Shown: positions 12,097 to 23,714 of the stretch, piece by piece
Layout of the letters: every line of letters starts with the position of its first letter
Numbering within the stretch: the stretch's first letter is position 1
Assembly: GCA_027924645.1 (NCBI GenBank)
Contig: BSBN01000334.1
Location: 124,001-188,000, forward strand
Length of the DNA stretch: 64,000 bases
DNA from: Cunninghamia lanceolata
Taxonomy: Eukaryota > Streptophyta > Pinopsida > Cupressales > Cupressaceae
Reading direction: 5' to 3'
Translations under genes and position numbers: made by a program
Notes under the pieces: generated by a model
What the model saw: the letters and a program-made list of their open reading frames with translations, nothing else
What the model was told of the DNA's origin: nothing
Databases searched by the model: none

Positions 12097-14523
12097 CTAG
12101 TGGGTAGGTGATGGACGTGTGGTTGGACGAGGAGGTAGAGGATCTGATGTGGATGCAGGCATTTGTTCAGTGGGAGGGGCTGTACGGATGGATACACGGC
12201 CACAGCAGGTTGTAATAGTGCAATCAGGTGCTTGTGCCCGAATGGTGACTGTGTTGAGATGGTGGGATGATGGTTCTATCCATCCTACAATAGAGTCATA
12301 GGATGCAGGTGGTGGGGTGACATTGTATGCTTGGTTGGATGAGGAGGCTTTTTTATGATTAGGTAGGGGATCTTTGTAAGCTCTAAGGTTGGCGTTTGGT
12401 GATGGTTGGGCACTGTGATCAAGGCTGACTAGATTTTGTTCTATAAGGTCTTGGATACAATGTTTTAGTTGCATGCAGTCAGCTGTTTTATGACCTGCAA
12501 CACGGTGGTATTCACAGTAGTCCTTCTCATTGTACCACGTGGCTTTTAGTTCATTCTATTGATGAGGTCTAACGGGTGGGAGCATGATCAAATTTTGCTT
12601 GAGACATTTGTCAAGGATGTCTTCGATGGGTTCCCCTAAGGGTGTGAATTGTCTGCGAGGTTTGCGTGGTTTAGTTGGGCCCCTCTGGTTATTTACATTT
12701 GTTGCATATGTATGCACAGGTGTTTGTTTTTGTATATGTTGGATGGCTTTCACATCTGTGACGCCGTCATTCAGATTGTTCTTGTTCTTCCCCCAATAGC
12801 ATGATTTGTCATTTGATTGCGTGTTGGCATTGTTGTTTGTATTGGGGGTGTTGTTATTAGATTTGTAGTAGTTGGATTTGTGGTCGTACAATTTGATGGA
12901 GCCCTTGGCAATGAGGGCTCGTTTGATGGTGGTGCCTTGTCGATGACCTCTTCAAAGGTAGATGCACAAAGGATTTGTAGATGAAACCCTAATTCCTGAT
13001 TGAGGTTGGCCATGAACATGGTGACGAGTTATTTCTCAAAAATGGGCCATGGGAGTTTGCTTGCTAAGCCTCTCCACCTTTGCAAGAAGGAAGTGAAGGC
13101 TTCTCCATTCTTTTGTTTGGTGTTGCAAAGGTCTGTCATAGACATTTTGTGCTCGAAATTGTGAAAGAAGTGGTTTACAAATTTCTCCGCAAGCTCAGGG
13201 AAAGTCCTAATGCCTAGGGGAAGATGTGTGAACCATTTAGCAGCTTGACCACTGAGGCTTCATGGAAATAGTCTCATTAGATAGGTATCATTATTAGAGA
13301 CTTCTAAGCAAGCGATGTAGAACTCCCTAAGGTGATCTCTAGGGTCTCCCTTTCCCTTGTATTTGTCAAATTTGGGTGTCTCGAAGTTCTTGGGGAAAGG
13401 GGGCATGTACAATGTGTGATCAAATGGATAGGGGAAAATATCCTCAAAGGAATAGTGCTTTCTCTTGCCCCTAGTTTGTAGGTCATCTACTTTTTGGATC
13501 AAGGACTGTACAATAGTTGTGAGATCCTGTGGTTGTTGTGGTTGTTGTATGTACGCTTGTTGGTTGGTGAGATGTTGGAGATGGGGTGGGATTTGGTGTT
13601 GGAGGTTTGGTTGGTGGAAGTTTTGATATTGTGGGTTGATGTTTTGGTTGATTGGTGCCTGATGTTGTTGATGCGCATAGAGTTGTTGGAGAAACATGTG
13701 GTGGTATTTGGGGATTAGTTTGATGTTGTATAGATGATGTTATGGGGTTATGTGGATACGTGATAGTGGATGGATTGACATTGGGTATGTGGATGTTGGA
13801 TTGGTTAGATGTGTTGTGAGGTGGTTGTGAGAATAATTGTCATAGGTATGCAATGGTTTGAGGGTTGGGTGGGGGCACACTCGTGGATGTACTTGCTTGC
13901 GTGATGTTGCCTTGTATGCCCATGGTGATTTGTGAAGTGGAAGGGTTTATGGTAGTTGTGGTAGTAGAGGTGATAACGGGTTGGGAGATGGTAGGGATGG
14001 TGGTACATGTGGGAATTGTAGATGTGGTAGCGGTTGAGCTTGTGGAGGTGGTAGATACAGTAGGTGTTGACGTTTGAGAGATGGTGGGTTGGGTATGTGA
14101 TGTAGATGCTTGGGTATTTGATGGGGTAGGGACGATTGTAGAGGTGGATGGTTGTGATGGTGTCGTGATGGGGGGGAGTTGAGCACCAATTTTGAGAAGA
14201 TGATCAAGATATCTACTTGGGTCTGACCTTAGGATTTTATCAAGTAGGTCCATGTTATCGGTGTCTTGCATGAAGCTCAAGACATCTAGGTCATCTTGGG
14301 ATATGGGGATGTTTTGTGGTGGTGGTGGTGGTGGTCGTTGTTGTTGTAAGTAACTGAAGGGATTTTCATTGGGACCATATGGAGGGATATAAGAGTACGT
14401 AGGTGGGTTGAATGTTTGAGTGATGGGCATGTTGTTGCTATCGGTGTTAGGCATGCCAAATTGCCAATGCTGCCATTTCTTGAATCTTTTTTTGTTGTGA
14501 TCTCGTGGTGGGTATGCACACAT
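12097..14523 (-). pseudogene. Gag of the Tat-like element, with frameshifts
   Basis: The chosen start at 14523 (MCAYPPRDHNKKRFKKWQ) opens a Pro/Thr/Ser-rich N-terminal half (14523-13840), followed after frame changes by a Gln-rich stretch (13697 on). The retrotransposon gag core is clear: FETPKFDKYKGKGDPRDHL, later LMRLFP, then AKWF and a leucine-rich tail. Near the C-terminus a compact zinc-binding motif reads YCEYHRVAGHKTADC (about 12470-12530). Gag forms the virus-like particle. Stops and shifts near 13258, 13020 and 12550 mean it is not translated whole. Confidence 0.85.
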
Positions 14524-17469
14524 ATGGGGTTGATTCCTAGATGTAGAGTGAGATGGGGATGGAGACCTTAGAGAATCTAATTGATTGTGTTGGACCCAAA
14601 GATGGATGTGGTACTGAGATGGAGTAGAGGAGAGGATGTGGTGGAAGATCGATATGTCTTTTTAAAGGTTTTAACCTAAGGGTGATACGGATGGGCGATA
14701 TTGATTTTTTTGCACAAATTTTGGACCAAAGAGATAGATGATGGATGATGTTTTTGAAGAGATTTTTTTGATGTTTTATTTTGATGTTTGATATGGATGA
14801 TTTTGATAGTCAACAAATTGGGCTTAGGTAGGACCTAGATTTGTGGTTGCACAAATGGATGTTTTTCTTTGTTTGGGGTAGACTAATGACCTTACACAAA
14901 GAGGGATAATGATTTCACTTGGAAGGTAGACTATTGACTTTCCAAGCAAAATATGATGTGAAGGATGAAATCTAGATCTAACTTTAGCTCAAAAGGATGA
15001 CAGATTTTGATGATGTTTTGATTTGGGAGATTTTGGAATGATTTTCTTATGACAAAAGGATTTTGGTTTGGTCCAAAAGGTATGAAATATTAATAAAGAT
15101 GAGGTGGATATGAAAATGAGGTAGGTTTGATGTAGCAAAGGGGTCCAACAATGGTGGTGATTAATCCTCTAAGGTCAAAGAGAAGGTGTGATTTTGGAAA
15201 ATTTTGAAGAAAATGGATGTACTGTTATCGGATTTTTGGGATGTGAATATGGATTATGGCAGAGTAGATGGTGAAGACCACAACTAGATAGGTCTCTATT
15301 TTAGGCAATTCAATCTGAGAATAGCGCCAATCCACAAGTGAAATGGTGCCAAAATCAGACAGATATGGTGCTAAAACAAGACAGTGTTTATCGAGGTCCT
15401 AAAAAGATAGATTTTTTATGGCAATTTTTGGATTTTCTTTGTTTTTCTATGTGATCAAATGATTTGGTTTGTCTCTAGGTAATGTTGTTGCAAACAATTC
15501 AAGCACAATAATCACACAATAATCAAGATTTTGCTTTGTTTTGAAAAAAGATGTGTGATTTTATTTAACAAGCACTTTGAACAACCTAAGGTGAGGATGT
15601 GACAATATTTGTTGAATCCCCTAGCTGCGCCTATTCAAAGCGGGTAACTCCAAGATCTTGGTAGCACCGGCTCCTCCTTACAATTGCACACACTTCTCAC
15701 ACATACCAAGATCCAGGTTTCTTATAAGGCTTGTCCCTCACCAAACCTTTAGATTATCCCTACTACCTCGGCTAAGAATCGCATGAATCGGGGCCGCTTC
15801 CAAGGTTTCCCTTCTACGTCAACAAATAGAAGGATTTTGGCTTGCTAAACAATGGTTTGTAGTAAGGGCATCCATTCAGGTGGTTATACATGCGGCAGCG
15901 CTACTCTCCATTATGGAGTCTCCCAGCCTCCAAGGGTTACGCCTTGAAAGGTTTTGGGGGAGGTTGGCTGTCGGTACAACACAACAACACCTGTCGCTTG
16001 AGACTTTTGTCCCAAATGCCTTATTTTATATAGTGGCTTGGAAGAGCTTGGGTTGTTCCCACCTTTTGAAGCGGGGTGGCAAGCCCTCTAAAGATTAACA
16101 AAAGCAATACAAACACAAAAATACTTTTAATCCCCAAGTTCATACAAAGATGTGAGGGGAGAGCATACGTATTATTTGTGTTTGCATCACACTAAACATG
16201 GTTCATTTTATTTCTTTGGATTATGTTGGGGGTGATTAATGCAAGTTTAGTGAGAAGCTTTTGATTCTCAAGGTCACCAAAAAGGTGTGAGGGAAGAGCA
16301 TACACTTTTCACACCACAAACACAACCACAAAAACACTTCACACAAGTTACTTTGATTTTCTTGATTACATGTGTGAATAATGCAAATTGTTGTTCTTTT
16401 TAACCCAATGCTTTCAATTGATGCAATTTGTGGTTCTTTTTAAAGCCCAAAAATGAAAGTGTTTGATAGTTGTGGCACACAATTGTAGATTTTAGAACAC
16501 CAAATTTTAAATGTTTTAGCACACACACACACAAAGATTTGTTGTTGTTGTTCAATTTTATAGCATCAAATCAAAGTGTTGTGTAACTAACATGCAAAGG
16601 GTTTATTTTTAGATTTCCAAATTGAAGTGTTTTGCTAAACTAGAAATACAAACATCTTGCAAAAGTTTGTTGGTATCCACAATATGACCTGCAAAACACT
16701 TGTCAGTACCTGCACAGACAGTAAAAGTTAGTTTAGGAAATAGCACTAAAACAGAGGTACAATAGCGCTACTGAGGAAAGAAAATAGACAGAACTTGACA
16801 CTTATACAGATGGCGCTAATTCATAAGATAGCGCCAATACAAGACCCTTAAGGCACCAAAATAGAATATGGCATCACAATATTACAATGAAGTCGCTTAT
16901 AAAATATATAGTGTTACAATGATATAAACATAGCGCTAAACTATTAAATGGCGCTAAAACAAGCCTTTGAATGCGCCACTGCACAACTTGTCAGACAATC
17001 TGGTTACACCTACGAATAGCACCAATCTGGGGGATAGTGTCGCTACGGGGCTAAATGCGGCTGACCTGCAAAAAAAGTGGTTTTATAACAAAAATGGAGG
17101 GTCAAGCTGCACACACAAGATGTCCCATTAGCCTTGTTAGTCTGAGTAGATAAAAAACAAGCCAAAAACAAAGCCAAAATGCATGTTTAGACTTTATAAA
17201 AATTTTGAAATAATTTCCCCTTGCATTTTTAATATCTCTGTGAAAACTGAGAGCAATTGAACAGCCAAAGCGACAAGGAAATCATGAGAAAAAGAGATGT
17301 GAGTGAGTCAAAAATAGGAAACGCATTGCGCAGAATAGCGCTAAAACAGGTAATGGTGCTAAAAGGAACCAGTGATGGCATCGCTGTGAGGGTAGGATGG
17401 CGTTAGACCTATAAAAACATGTTTCTCACACCAAAAACTCACAAAATGGATTAGAATTGGACCTTGTGG
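14524..17469 (-). repeat. Long 5' leader with an AGCGCTAA motif array
   Basis: Almost 3 kb lie between the primer-binding site and the gag start, with no convincing gene. From about 15310 to 17400 the motif TAGCGCTAAA, ATGGCGCTAA or TAGCGCCAAT recurs with variants. At 15600-16330 the blocks about AAGATCTTGGTAGCACCGG and GGGAGAGCATAC resemble 60600-61300 in the fossil element, so this leader is shared across the family. Confidence 0.65.
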
Positions 17470-17487
17470 GTCCCACCAGGCATGCCA
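17470..17487 (-). other. Primer-binding site candidate, non-canonical
   Basis: Two bases inside the 5' LTR the minus strand reads TGGCATGCCTGGTGGGAC. It begins with TGG, as any site pairing with the CCA end of a tRNA must. I could not match it to a plant tRNA from memory. Fifteen of 18 bases agree with the block after the 5' LTR of the element at 19276-25684, which supports a real function. Confidence 0.6.
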
Positions 17488-17488
17488 A

Positions 17489-18556
17489 TGTAGATTAAAT
17501 AAGAAAATAAGTTAGAAATACTAAACAAAATGCAATAAACACAAGAAGTTATACCTCATATGCAAACCCAATCCCATCAAGGGAGGAAGAAGCCTTTGCA
17601 CCCAAAACAAGCTCCTAAGACATGATTATCCCTAGACAATGGATTTGAATGTGAAATGCTACTCTAATTTGCAACTCACTATTCTAGCTCAAGAGTGATT
17701 TTGACATGGTAACTTTGCATAAACTTGGATGATGAAAATGGCTTGGGAGAGGTTCTATTTATAGATTTTTGGAAGGGATTTTAATCCAAGGGTGGAGATT
17801 GATTTGGAAGATCAATGGTGGAGGATAAAAGTGATGTGGAGGGCCTAGATTGAATCTTGAATGAATGGAGGGCAAGGAATAAAAGTGAATCTTTTATTCA
17901 TTTTGGGAAAAGGGGTTATTAAATGAGCATGGGGGTGAAGGATTATTTTGGAATTAAAGATTCATATGGGGGAATGTAAAAATTTATTTGGGAAAGAGAG
18001 GAAATAAATGAGTATGGGTTTGTAAGGAGAATTAAATGTGATGTGGGATGTTTTTAAATAAAAAATTGACTTATGTGGATTTAATTCAATTTTTTTATTT
18101 GGAGCATGTGGGGAAGGGTGTTAAACAAGGTTTGACCACCCAAATGAAGAGGTTAGGATTAATTAATCATAGGTTTCATTTAATTAATCTTAGGGCTATG
18201 ATGAGATAGGCTAGGGTAGGCAATTAAATAATAGCTATTTAATTGTCTAGGGTAGGGATAGGTCAATTATAGGTTGAATTAATTAGTTAACATAGTTTTA
18301 ACTAATAAATTAGATTTAGTGGAAAAGGGGAAATTGATTTAATAAATATTGCATATTTATTAAATCAATTGGCTAAGGTTTAGACTATTGAATTAATGAA
18401 ATTAATTCAATTTTGTGAATAAAATGGTGTGAATTTGGGAAATGAAAGGGGTAATTAATTAAATAAAAATTTAATTAATTGATTAGAAGGGAATTTGGTG
18501 TGTTTAGGGTTGTCGGGAGTTGGTTTGATGGTAGAAGACATTTTTAGGTGTCTACA
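17489..18556 (-). repeat. 5' LTR of the Tat-like element
   Basis: 1068 bases with matching inverted ends (TGTAGA and TCTACA). Flanked inside by the primer-site candidate and outside by CTTCT. AT-rich, with imperfect inverted repeats such as TTTAATAAATAT near 18340-18365. Confidence 0.92.
17755..17763 (-). promoter_or_regulatory. TATA box in the Tat-like LTR
   Basis: The minus strand reads TATAAATAG, a good plant TATA box, conserved at 123-131 in the other LTR. Transcription of the element would start about 30 bases further left. Predicted from sequence only. Confidence 0.55.
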
Positions 18557-19275
18557 CTTCTTTTGCTGACTAACAAAGTATGGTTGATCTATACTGTCCA
18601 TCTTCCATATGTATTCCAATGAAAAACCATCTCTGTCACATGTATTGGAAGTTTGTGGGGCTTTACTCCTGATCCATAAAAACTTAGCAAAATATAGTCT
18701 TTCATGAAGTACTAGTATCTAATTGTATTTATGTTCCCAGTTGAATGGAATCTCTACAAGAATCAGGTAATCTAGGCATTGGAATACTTGTAATTGCATA
18801 ATACAATCGAGCCAAAAATTAGTCCACAAAATAATTGTAGTTCCTTCGAGCATCATGCATCCTTATCTTATGGGTCCAATCATGTAGTGGAAGCACTCTT
18901 TTTACCTCATCATATACGAAGCAATGAATTTGAAGCTTGTTGGCCACAAATGTTCCACTAAACTTCACTAGAAATAAATTGCAGAAGTAGGTTGTGAAAC
19001 TAAAGGTCTTAGTGTTGGAATTGGAAGTGGAACCTCCTTTAATCATTAAACATGGTTTCTGCATAGATTCTGCAATGTGCTCTACAAATCCATATTTAAT
19101 AGGGGGAAATAACAAAATGGATATTGTATACCATTTCAAGGAGGCTTGCATCCACTTTCCTATTAATATCCAATCCAAGGGAAAATTCTAGGATGAAAAT
19201 AGTATCCTAAACCCATGGTTTAAAAATTTCAATTTAATAAGGAAGCTTCTAATTCTCTTTGGGTACAGAACCATC
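18557..19275 (-). pseudogene. Downstream part of a degraded coding region of unknown family
   Basis: Continues from 25690-25990 once the element at 19276-25684 is removed. The open stretch at 19178-18819 contains KWMQASLKWYTISILLF, KYGFVEHIAESMQKPCL and FVYDEVKRVLPLHDWTHK. After a frame change the reading goes on leftward as WTNFWLDCIMQLQVFQCLDY, then HERLYFAKFLWIRSKAP, and stops at the edge of the Tat-like element at 18556. Long stretches of protein-like composition suggest a real ancestral gene, perhaps the extra ORF of a fossil retrotransposon. I do not recognise the family. Confidence 0.45.
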
Positions 19276-21024
19276 TGTTGACCTATTTTTCCTCTAACAG
19301 GAGTCAAAATAATTCAAGCAGGATCAGTTAATATTCATATCCCCATGAGGCCATATTTGTGATCCTGAGGTCTTAACCCAATTTCAAAATCTGAAGCTTG
19401 CCTGAAGAGGCTTACCATGTGAAAGAGCTTGAAAAGATAGGCAAGTTTGCTTAAAACATCACCCTGAAATTTGCTAAAAGGAGGAAGTTATGTGGGGTCA
19501 TCATCTGGTCAAGCCCTGATGTTCTAATATCGGGTCATATTTCTAAGATCGGGTGATATTTTGAACATCGGGTGATATTCCGAATATCATCCTGCCCCAA
19601 TATCATGGTGACATCATCAGGATAATTAAGGATATGATCATCTGGATCGTCAGCGAGACATATGAGGTCGGCAAAGCAGGAGGATCTTTCCTCCCCGACA
19701 TCTTGCTGACGTCATCCTAATTTTCAAACATCGGGGTGATACTTTATATCATGTTACCTCTGACAGAAGAATATTTTGCATCAGGAGGATATTTCATATT
19801 GGGGTGACATTCTATATCAAGCTAACATGCAGATGACTCGCTGATATAAGGAGTCTTGCCGACGGGACTTGATGAGAAGGAGGATGATGATGGGGCTCAT
19901 GATGATGCCATTGAGAGCAAAAGCATCGACATTATATATGCTCACGGCCTAGCTTATAAAGTGATGGGAGTGTCTTCTCCGAGTGCATGTGGGATAATCT
20001 TTTCTTGCAAAAATTTGAAAATATCAGGATGATGACCCTTTTGGCGGGAATTCCTCAGGAAGGTTCCCACTTCCATTTTTGATCCGGATCTTCATGTTGG
20101 TCGGGTGGACTTTTTCGGCAGCGACTTTCTTGAGTTGGTGAAGATATTTTTTGCATTTATTGCTACATAGGAGGGCACAACTCACATTGATGGCCCAAAA
20201 TATCCCGCCACCACTTCATCTCTAGTCTTTTCTCCACTGCCTGATTGTCGAGAACTGTCAGAGGTAGCTGCTCGCATTCAATGCTAGGTTATCCTCCGCC
20301 ACTTCTGAGGATCAGATCAATGACGCAGCTGCTTGCATTGAAGACTCAGAAATATCTTCCATCTGCCCCAGTTCTAGATTTTAACACCATTACTCCTGTC
20401 AGCTGGATGTCCTTTCAAGGATTTTGTAACCAACCTCAGCTCCCTGAGCGAATTTTGTAACTGACCTAGGTTAGTTTTGAAATGCTATATAAGCTGAGGC
20501 TTATGATGTAAATAGGGTTGGAAACTTTTTGGCATTAAGGCTTTTCTGTTTCCAAATAGAGCTTTCAGTTACTGTAACCTTGCCTTCTTACTGAATATAT
20601 GCAAGTTATCATACCTTTTGCTGATTTTCTAGTTCTGTGTGAATCTGCACATGGTTGTCTGTGAATGTCTCTATTCCTCTCAATCATCTTGCTTCTTGCC
20701 TCTACTAGAATCATCTAATCTATGTATACCTACTTGCTATATCTAGCTGTGTTGTGCATCCTCCAGTTCTGTGAAAGTTTCTTTAGTTTGTCTGATGTAT
20801 CACCCTTGTTTTCAAGCTTTTATTTCATTTCCATTGCAAGCTTTCTCTCTCCCTTTTCACCCCAAAATTTAGTAGTTTTAGGTGATAACTACACAAGGAA
20901 GCCGGCCTTCTCTGGAGGTCTGATCTCACTTAGCAAGGTCCCACACTTAGAGATCAGTCCCATGTTACTCCAGTTTGCAGAGGCTTCACAGGAGTATGCA
21001 TGGGTGCAAGACTGGGTGATAACA
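19276..21024 (+). repeat. 5' LTR of the unknown-ORF element
   Basis: 1749 bases, matching 23715-25684 apart from scattered changes and about 250 bases present only in the right copy (around 24025-24280). The missing part lies between short repeats containing GAATATCATCCT, so a deletion in this copy is likely. Confidence 0.92.
20486..20493 (+). promoter_or_regulatory. TATA box in the 5' LTR of the unknown-ORF element
   Basis: TATATAAG within GCTATATAAGCTGAGG, repeated at 25146-25153 in the other LTR. It is the best TATA match in the LTR and lies about 1.2 kb from its start. Predicted only. Confidence 0.55.
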
Positions 21025-21028
21025 ATTC

Positions 21029-21046
21029 TAGCACACCTGGTGGGAC
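21029..21046 (+). other. Primer-binding site candidate of the unknown-ORF element
   Basis: TAGCACACCTGGTGGGAC, four bases after the LTR end. It matches the Tat-like element's block (TGGCATGCCTGGTGGGAC) at 15 of 18 positions, including CCTGGTGGGAC. The first TGG reads TAG here, consistent with one G-to-A change. Confidence 0.5.
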
Positions 21047-21316
21047 AGGTATGATGAACTTATCATCAAAATACTGAGAGATTTGGTGTTTCTCCCAGTA
21101 TCATCAGCCTTTTGAGGCAATACAAACAACACCATGGTGACTCTAATGGTGAATCAGCTAGTTACAGCAGTCCAGTTTTCTAAGCAGCTAATGAGGTTGG
21201 TGCTACTTGTTAGTTTTACTATCATTTGATAGTTTTCTTAGCACCTGGTGACTCTTCTGATGTCCTAACTCCCATCCTAGTGTTTCAAGACCCTGTGGTC
21301 TATATTCATTCCTAAC

Positions 21317-23350
21317 TTGTTGTCTAGACTTGCCTATGTTCATGATTTACCCTTGCAAATGTCTAGTTATCAACACCACAATGGTTATCCACCTCCATTC
21401 CATGAAAATTCAGGCTATTGGCCCCCATATCAGCAATACCAGGCCCCCAATGCCTCTAAATTCGCTCCAAACAACCCCTCTCCTCATTGCAGTCAACAAT
21501 ACCAGTAGGAGCATTTTCAAACTACACTTGCTTGTCCTTATTTACAGCCTATTCATTCCTATAGTCAGCCTTGTGAAACCCATTCTACTCTAAATCAAAC
21601 GTGCAACCTCCCTAGTCAGCCCCAAAATGATGCTAATTTGGGTAGCCTTGAAAGTTTGTTACTGAATTACCAAAGGCAAATGTTAGAAATAGATAGAGAA
21701 GCACAGTATAACATGCAGCAAGAGGAGTTATCCTATCAGGATTATTTGCATCAGCAGGAGATAGAAAATAGAAGAGTGCATGAAGAGGATTGCTTGAACA
21801 TGCAAATAAAAAATTTCTCTCCTATTCCTAGCTTCAAGCGGGTCCATCCTTCGAACCAAGGTGAGTCTGTGAAGGTGGCTCAAACTTCTCTACCATGGCA
21901 GCCTTCTTGGGCCCACCATCCTGGTTATAAAATGCCAAATCTTGTGAAGGCCAATCCTCTCGTGCCAGTTCAAAATCAAGAGGAGGAAAAGGTTGTAGAA
22001 TCTAGGCCTGTCATAATCCCAAGTTTCAAGCATCGCTCTGCCTTGAAGGTTCCAAGTTGGAAAAGGCCATCTCTTCCACCCTACAAAAACCCTTCACGAA
22101 ACATACGAATGGAAGCATGCCCTAGCATTCAGCCAGTAGAAGAAGAGCAAAATAGGTTTTTGTTGGCTCTATATCAAAAGTTGGAAACTCAGTCATCCCT
22201 CACTTTTCCAAAACCATTCTGTGAAGAAGAGAGTTCCAAGGTTAGAATACCAAGCTTCAAGCAAGGAGAGTCTCCTAAGTCTCCTGAATTAGATATTCAA
22301 AGTTTTAGAGGGCCTCATCCACTGCAACAAGAACAACCTAGACTCCACAAGTTTCCAGGCTTCAATGCCTTTATCCCTTCACAAGACTTTGTTCCTGTGC
22401 AAACTCAAATTATCATTCCCCAAGAACAAATTTGTCCAGAATCCTCTCCCCTCCAAGAAATTCAAAAAGATATTCAGGCTTCTTTCCCTGATGCTATTCC
22501 AATCCTCAAGGGTGGGCAAGTTGTCTACCAAGATATTTGGAAAGATGAACCAAAAGAGGAGGTAGAAGAAGATAAAACCAATGAGGAGCAGTTTGTTCCT
22601 ACACTCACAAAGATAGAATTGTTTGAACCTATTGCACCTGTGAGTATTGATAATGTCACTTCAAAAGTGGATGATGCTGTCCTACTTCATGAGCTACCTG
22701 ATTATGTTAGAGATGAAGAGAATGAGAAACTAGTTGTGGATATGCAATAGCAAGTGAACACCAAAAATAATAACAATTTGTTGCAGGATGAGGCTATTTT
22801 GCAAGATATCAGTTTGTTGGAGGAGCTTCCTTTCTATTGTGCAGAGGAGTTTGAGCTTGATATAACACATGAAGGTTTGTAGGGAGAGGCTACCTCATTG
22901 TTTGAACTTTTGCCTTCCTTTATTGAAGAATCCAGCCATGATAACATTATATCAGCCTTCTTGGGCTCTTTGAAGGAAGAGGGACAAAACCATGAGGTCC
23001 CAAGTCAGTTCTACACACAAGAGCAACATGAGAACAAAATGGAGGACACCATCATACTAAATGAAGAGCTGGGGTTTTTAGAACAACAAGAAGAGAAGAA
23101 ATCAGAACAGGGATATGAGATCAACTATGTTGATTTCCATGTCATCTCAAGGGGATGCCCAATCAGGCATCTAGCCCAGCTAGAGACACATCAAGAGAAG
23201 TCACCACTTGTCATGCTTACCTCTAAGCATGAACTTGAGCATCAAAATGAGTGGGATCAACCCATTTATCCACCACAAGCTAACAACATTAGCAATCAGT
23301 CCAGGTGGATAGGTGAGTTTATCTCCATTTTTGGGGGGGTGTTTTATTAG
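21317..23350 (+). pseudogene. Long ORF of unknown family, one frame with three TAG stops
   Basis: A single frame of 678 codons is broken only by TAG at 21506, 22748 and 22880, with no frameshift. The start at 21317 is the first Met. The N-terminus is Tyr/Pro/Gln-rich (GYPPPFHENSGYWPPYQQYQ). A charged, helix-prone part follows (LLLNYQRQMLEIDREAQYN, then YQDYLHQQEIENRRVHEED). Then comes a proline-rich middle in which IPSFK recurs (IPSFKR, IPSFKH, VPSWKR, IPSFKQ), and an acidic C-terminal half with FELLPSFIEE and ending WIGEFISIFGGVFY. No zinc knuckle, gag core or enzyme motif is visible. It could be a highly diverged Gag or an accessory protein. CAG-to-TAG changes would explain all three stops. 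Confidence 0.7.
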
Positions 23351-23714
23351 TTTGTCATATGCCTATTCCCCCCTCATCTCTTTTTAACTGCCCACATGCA
23401 TGATGAACATTGCAAATTGTTAAGGAAGGGCAGTTACTTTCAAGAACAAGTTAATGGTTTTGTTTAGAGTCATGTCTAATTGGTTAGTTTAGGATTAGAG
23501 TAGGTTTCATTTTTGCTTTAGTTTTCCCTTTTTGTAAGTGCTTCTGCACAGGCTGCTTTGTCATTAGGAGAAAGTAGGCCTTCTCCCCTTTTTGTGTTTT
23601 GAGAGGCAGGTCCTAGTTTCCTAGCATATTTTAAACTTGACTCCATGCCCAATGGATGCTTAAGGCCACTGATCTCATGTTTAGCAGGCAAACATCCCAT
23701 AGAGGTCGCCAAAT
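23351..23714 (+). other. 3' untranslated region before the right LTR
   Basis: No ORF of note. The last bases before the LTR read CATAGAGGTCGCCAAAT. The purine content is only moderate, so the plus-strand primer is not clear. Confidence 0.5.

Larger units (their letters stand above)
1..18556 (-). mobile_element. Ty3/gypsy LTR retrotransposon, Tat-like, 5' LTR complete, 3' LTR cut by window edge
   Basis: The first 934 bases recur at 17633-18556, and the two copies enclose gag, protease, RT, RNase H and integrase in that order on the minus strand. The LTR has inverted ends TGTAGA and TCTACA. A primer-binding candidate lies just inside the right LTR and a polypurine tract just inside the left one. 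The order RT, RNase H, archaeal-type RNase H, integrase, followed by a long 3' region with an antisense ORF, is typical of the Tat lineage. By eye the LTR copies differ at about 20 of 924 aligned bases plus one 10-base gap, so insertion is fairly recent. The coding region nevertheless contains stops and frameshifts, so this copy is not autonomous now. The left target duplication lies outside the window; the right flank reads CTTCT. Confidence 0.93.
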
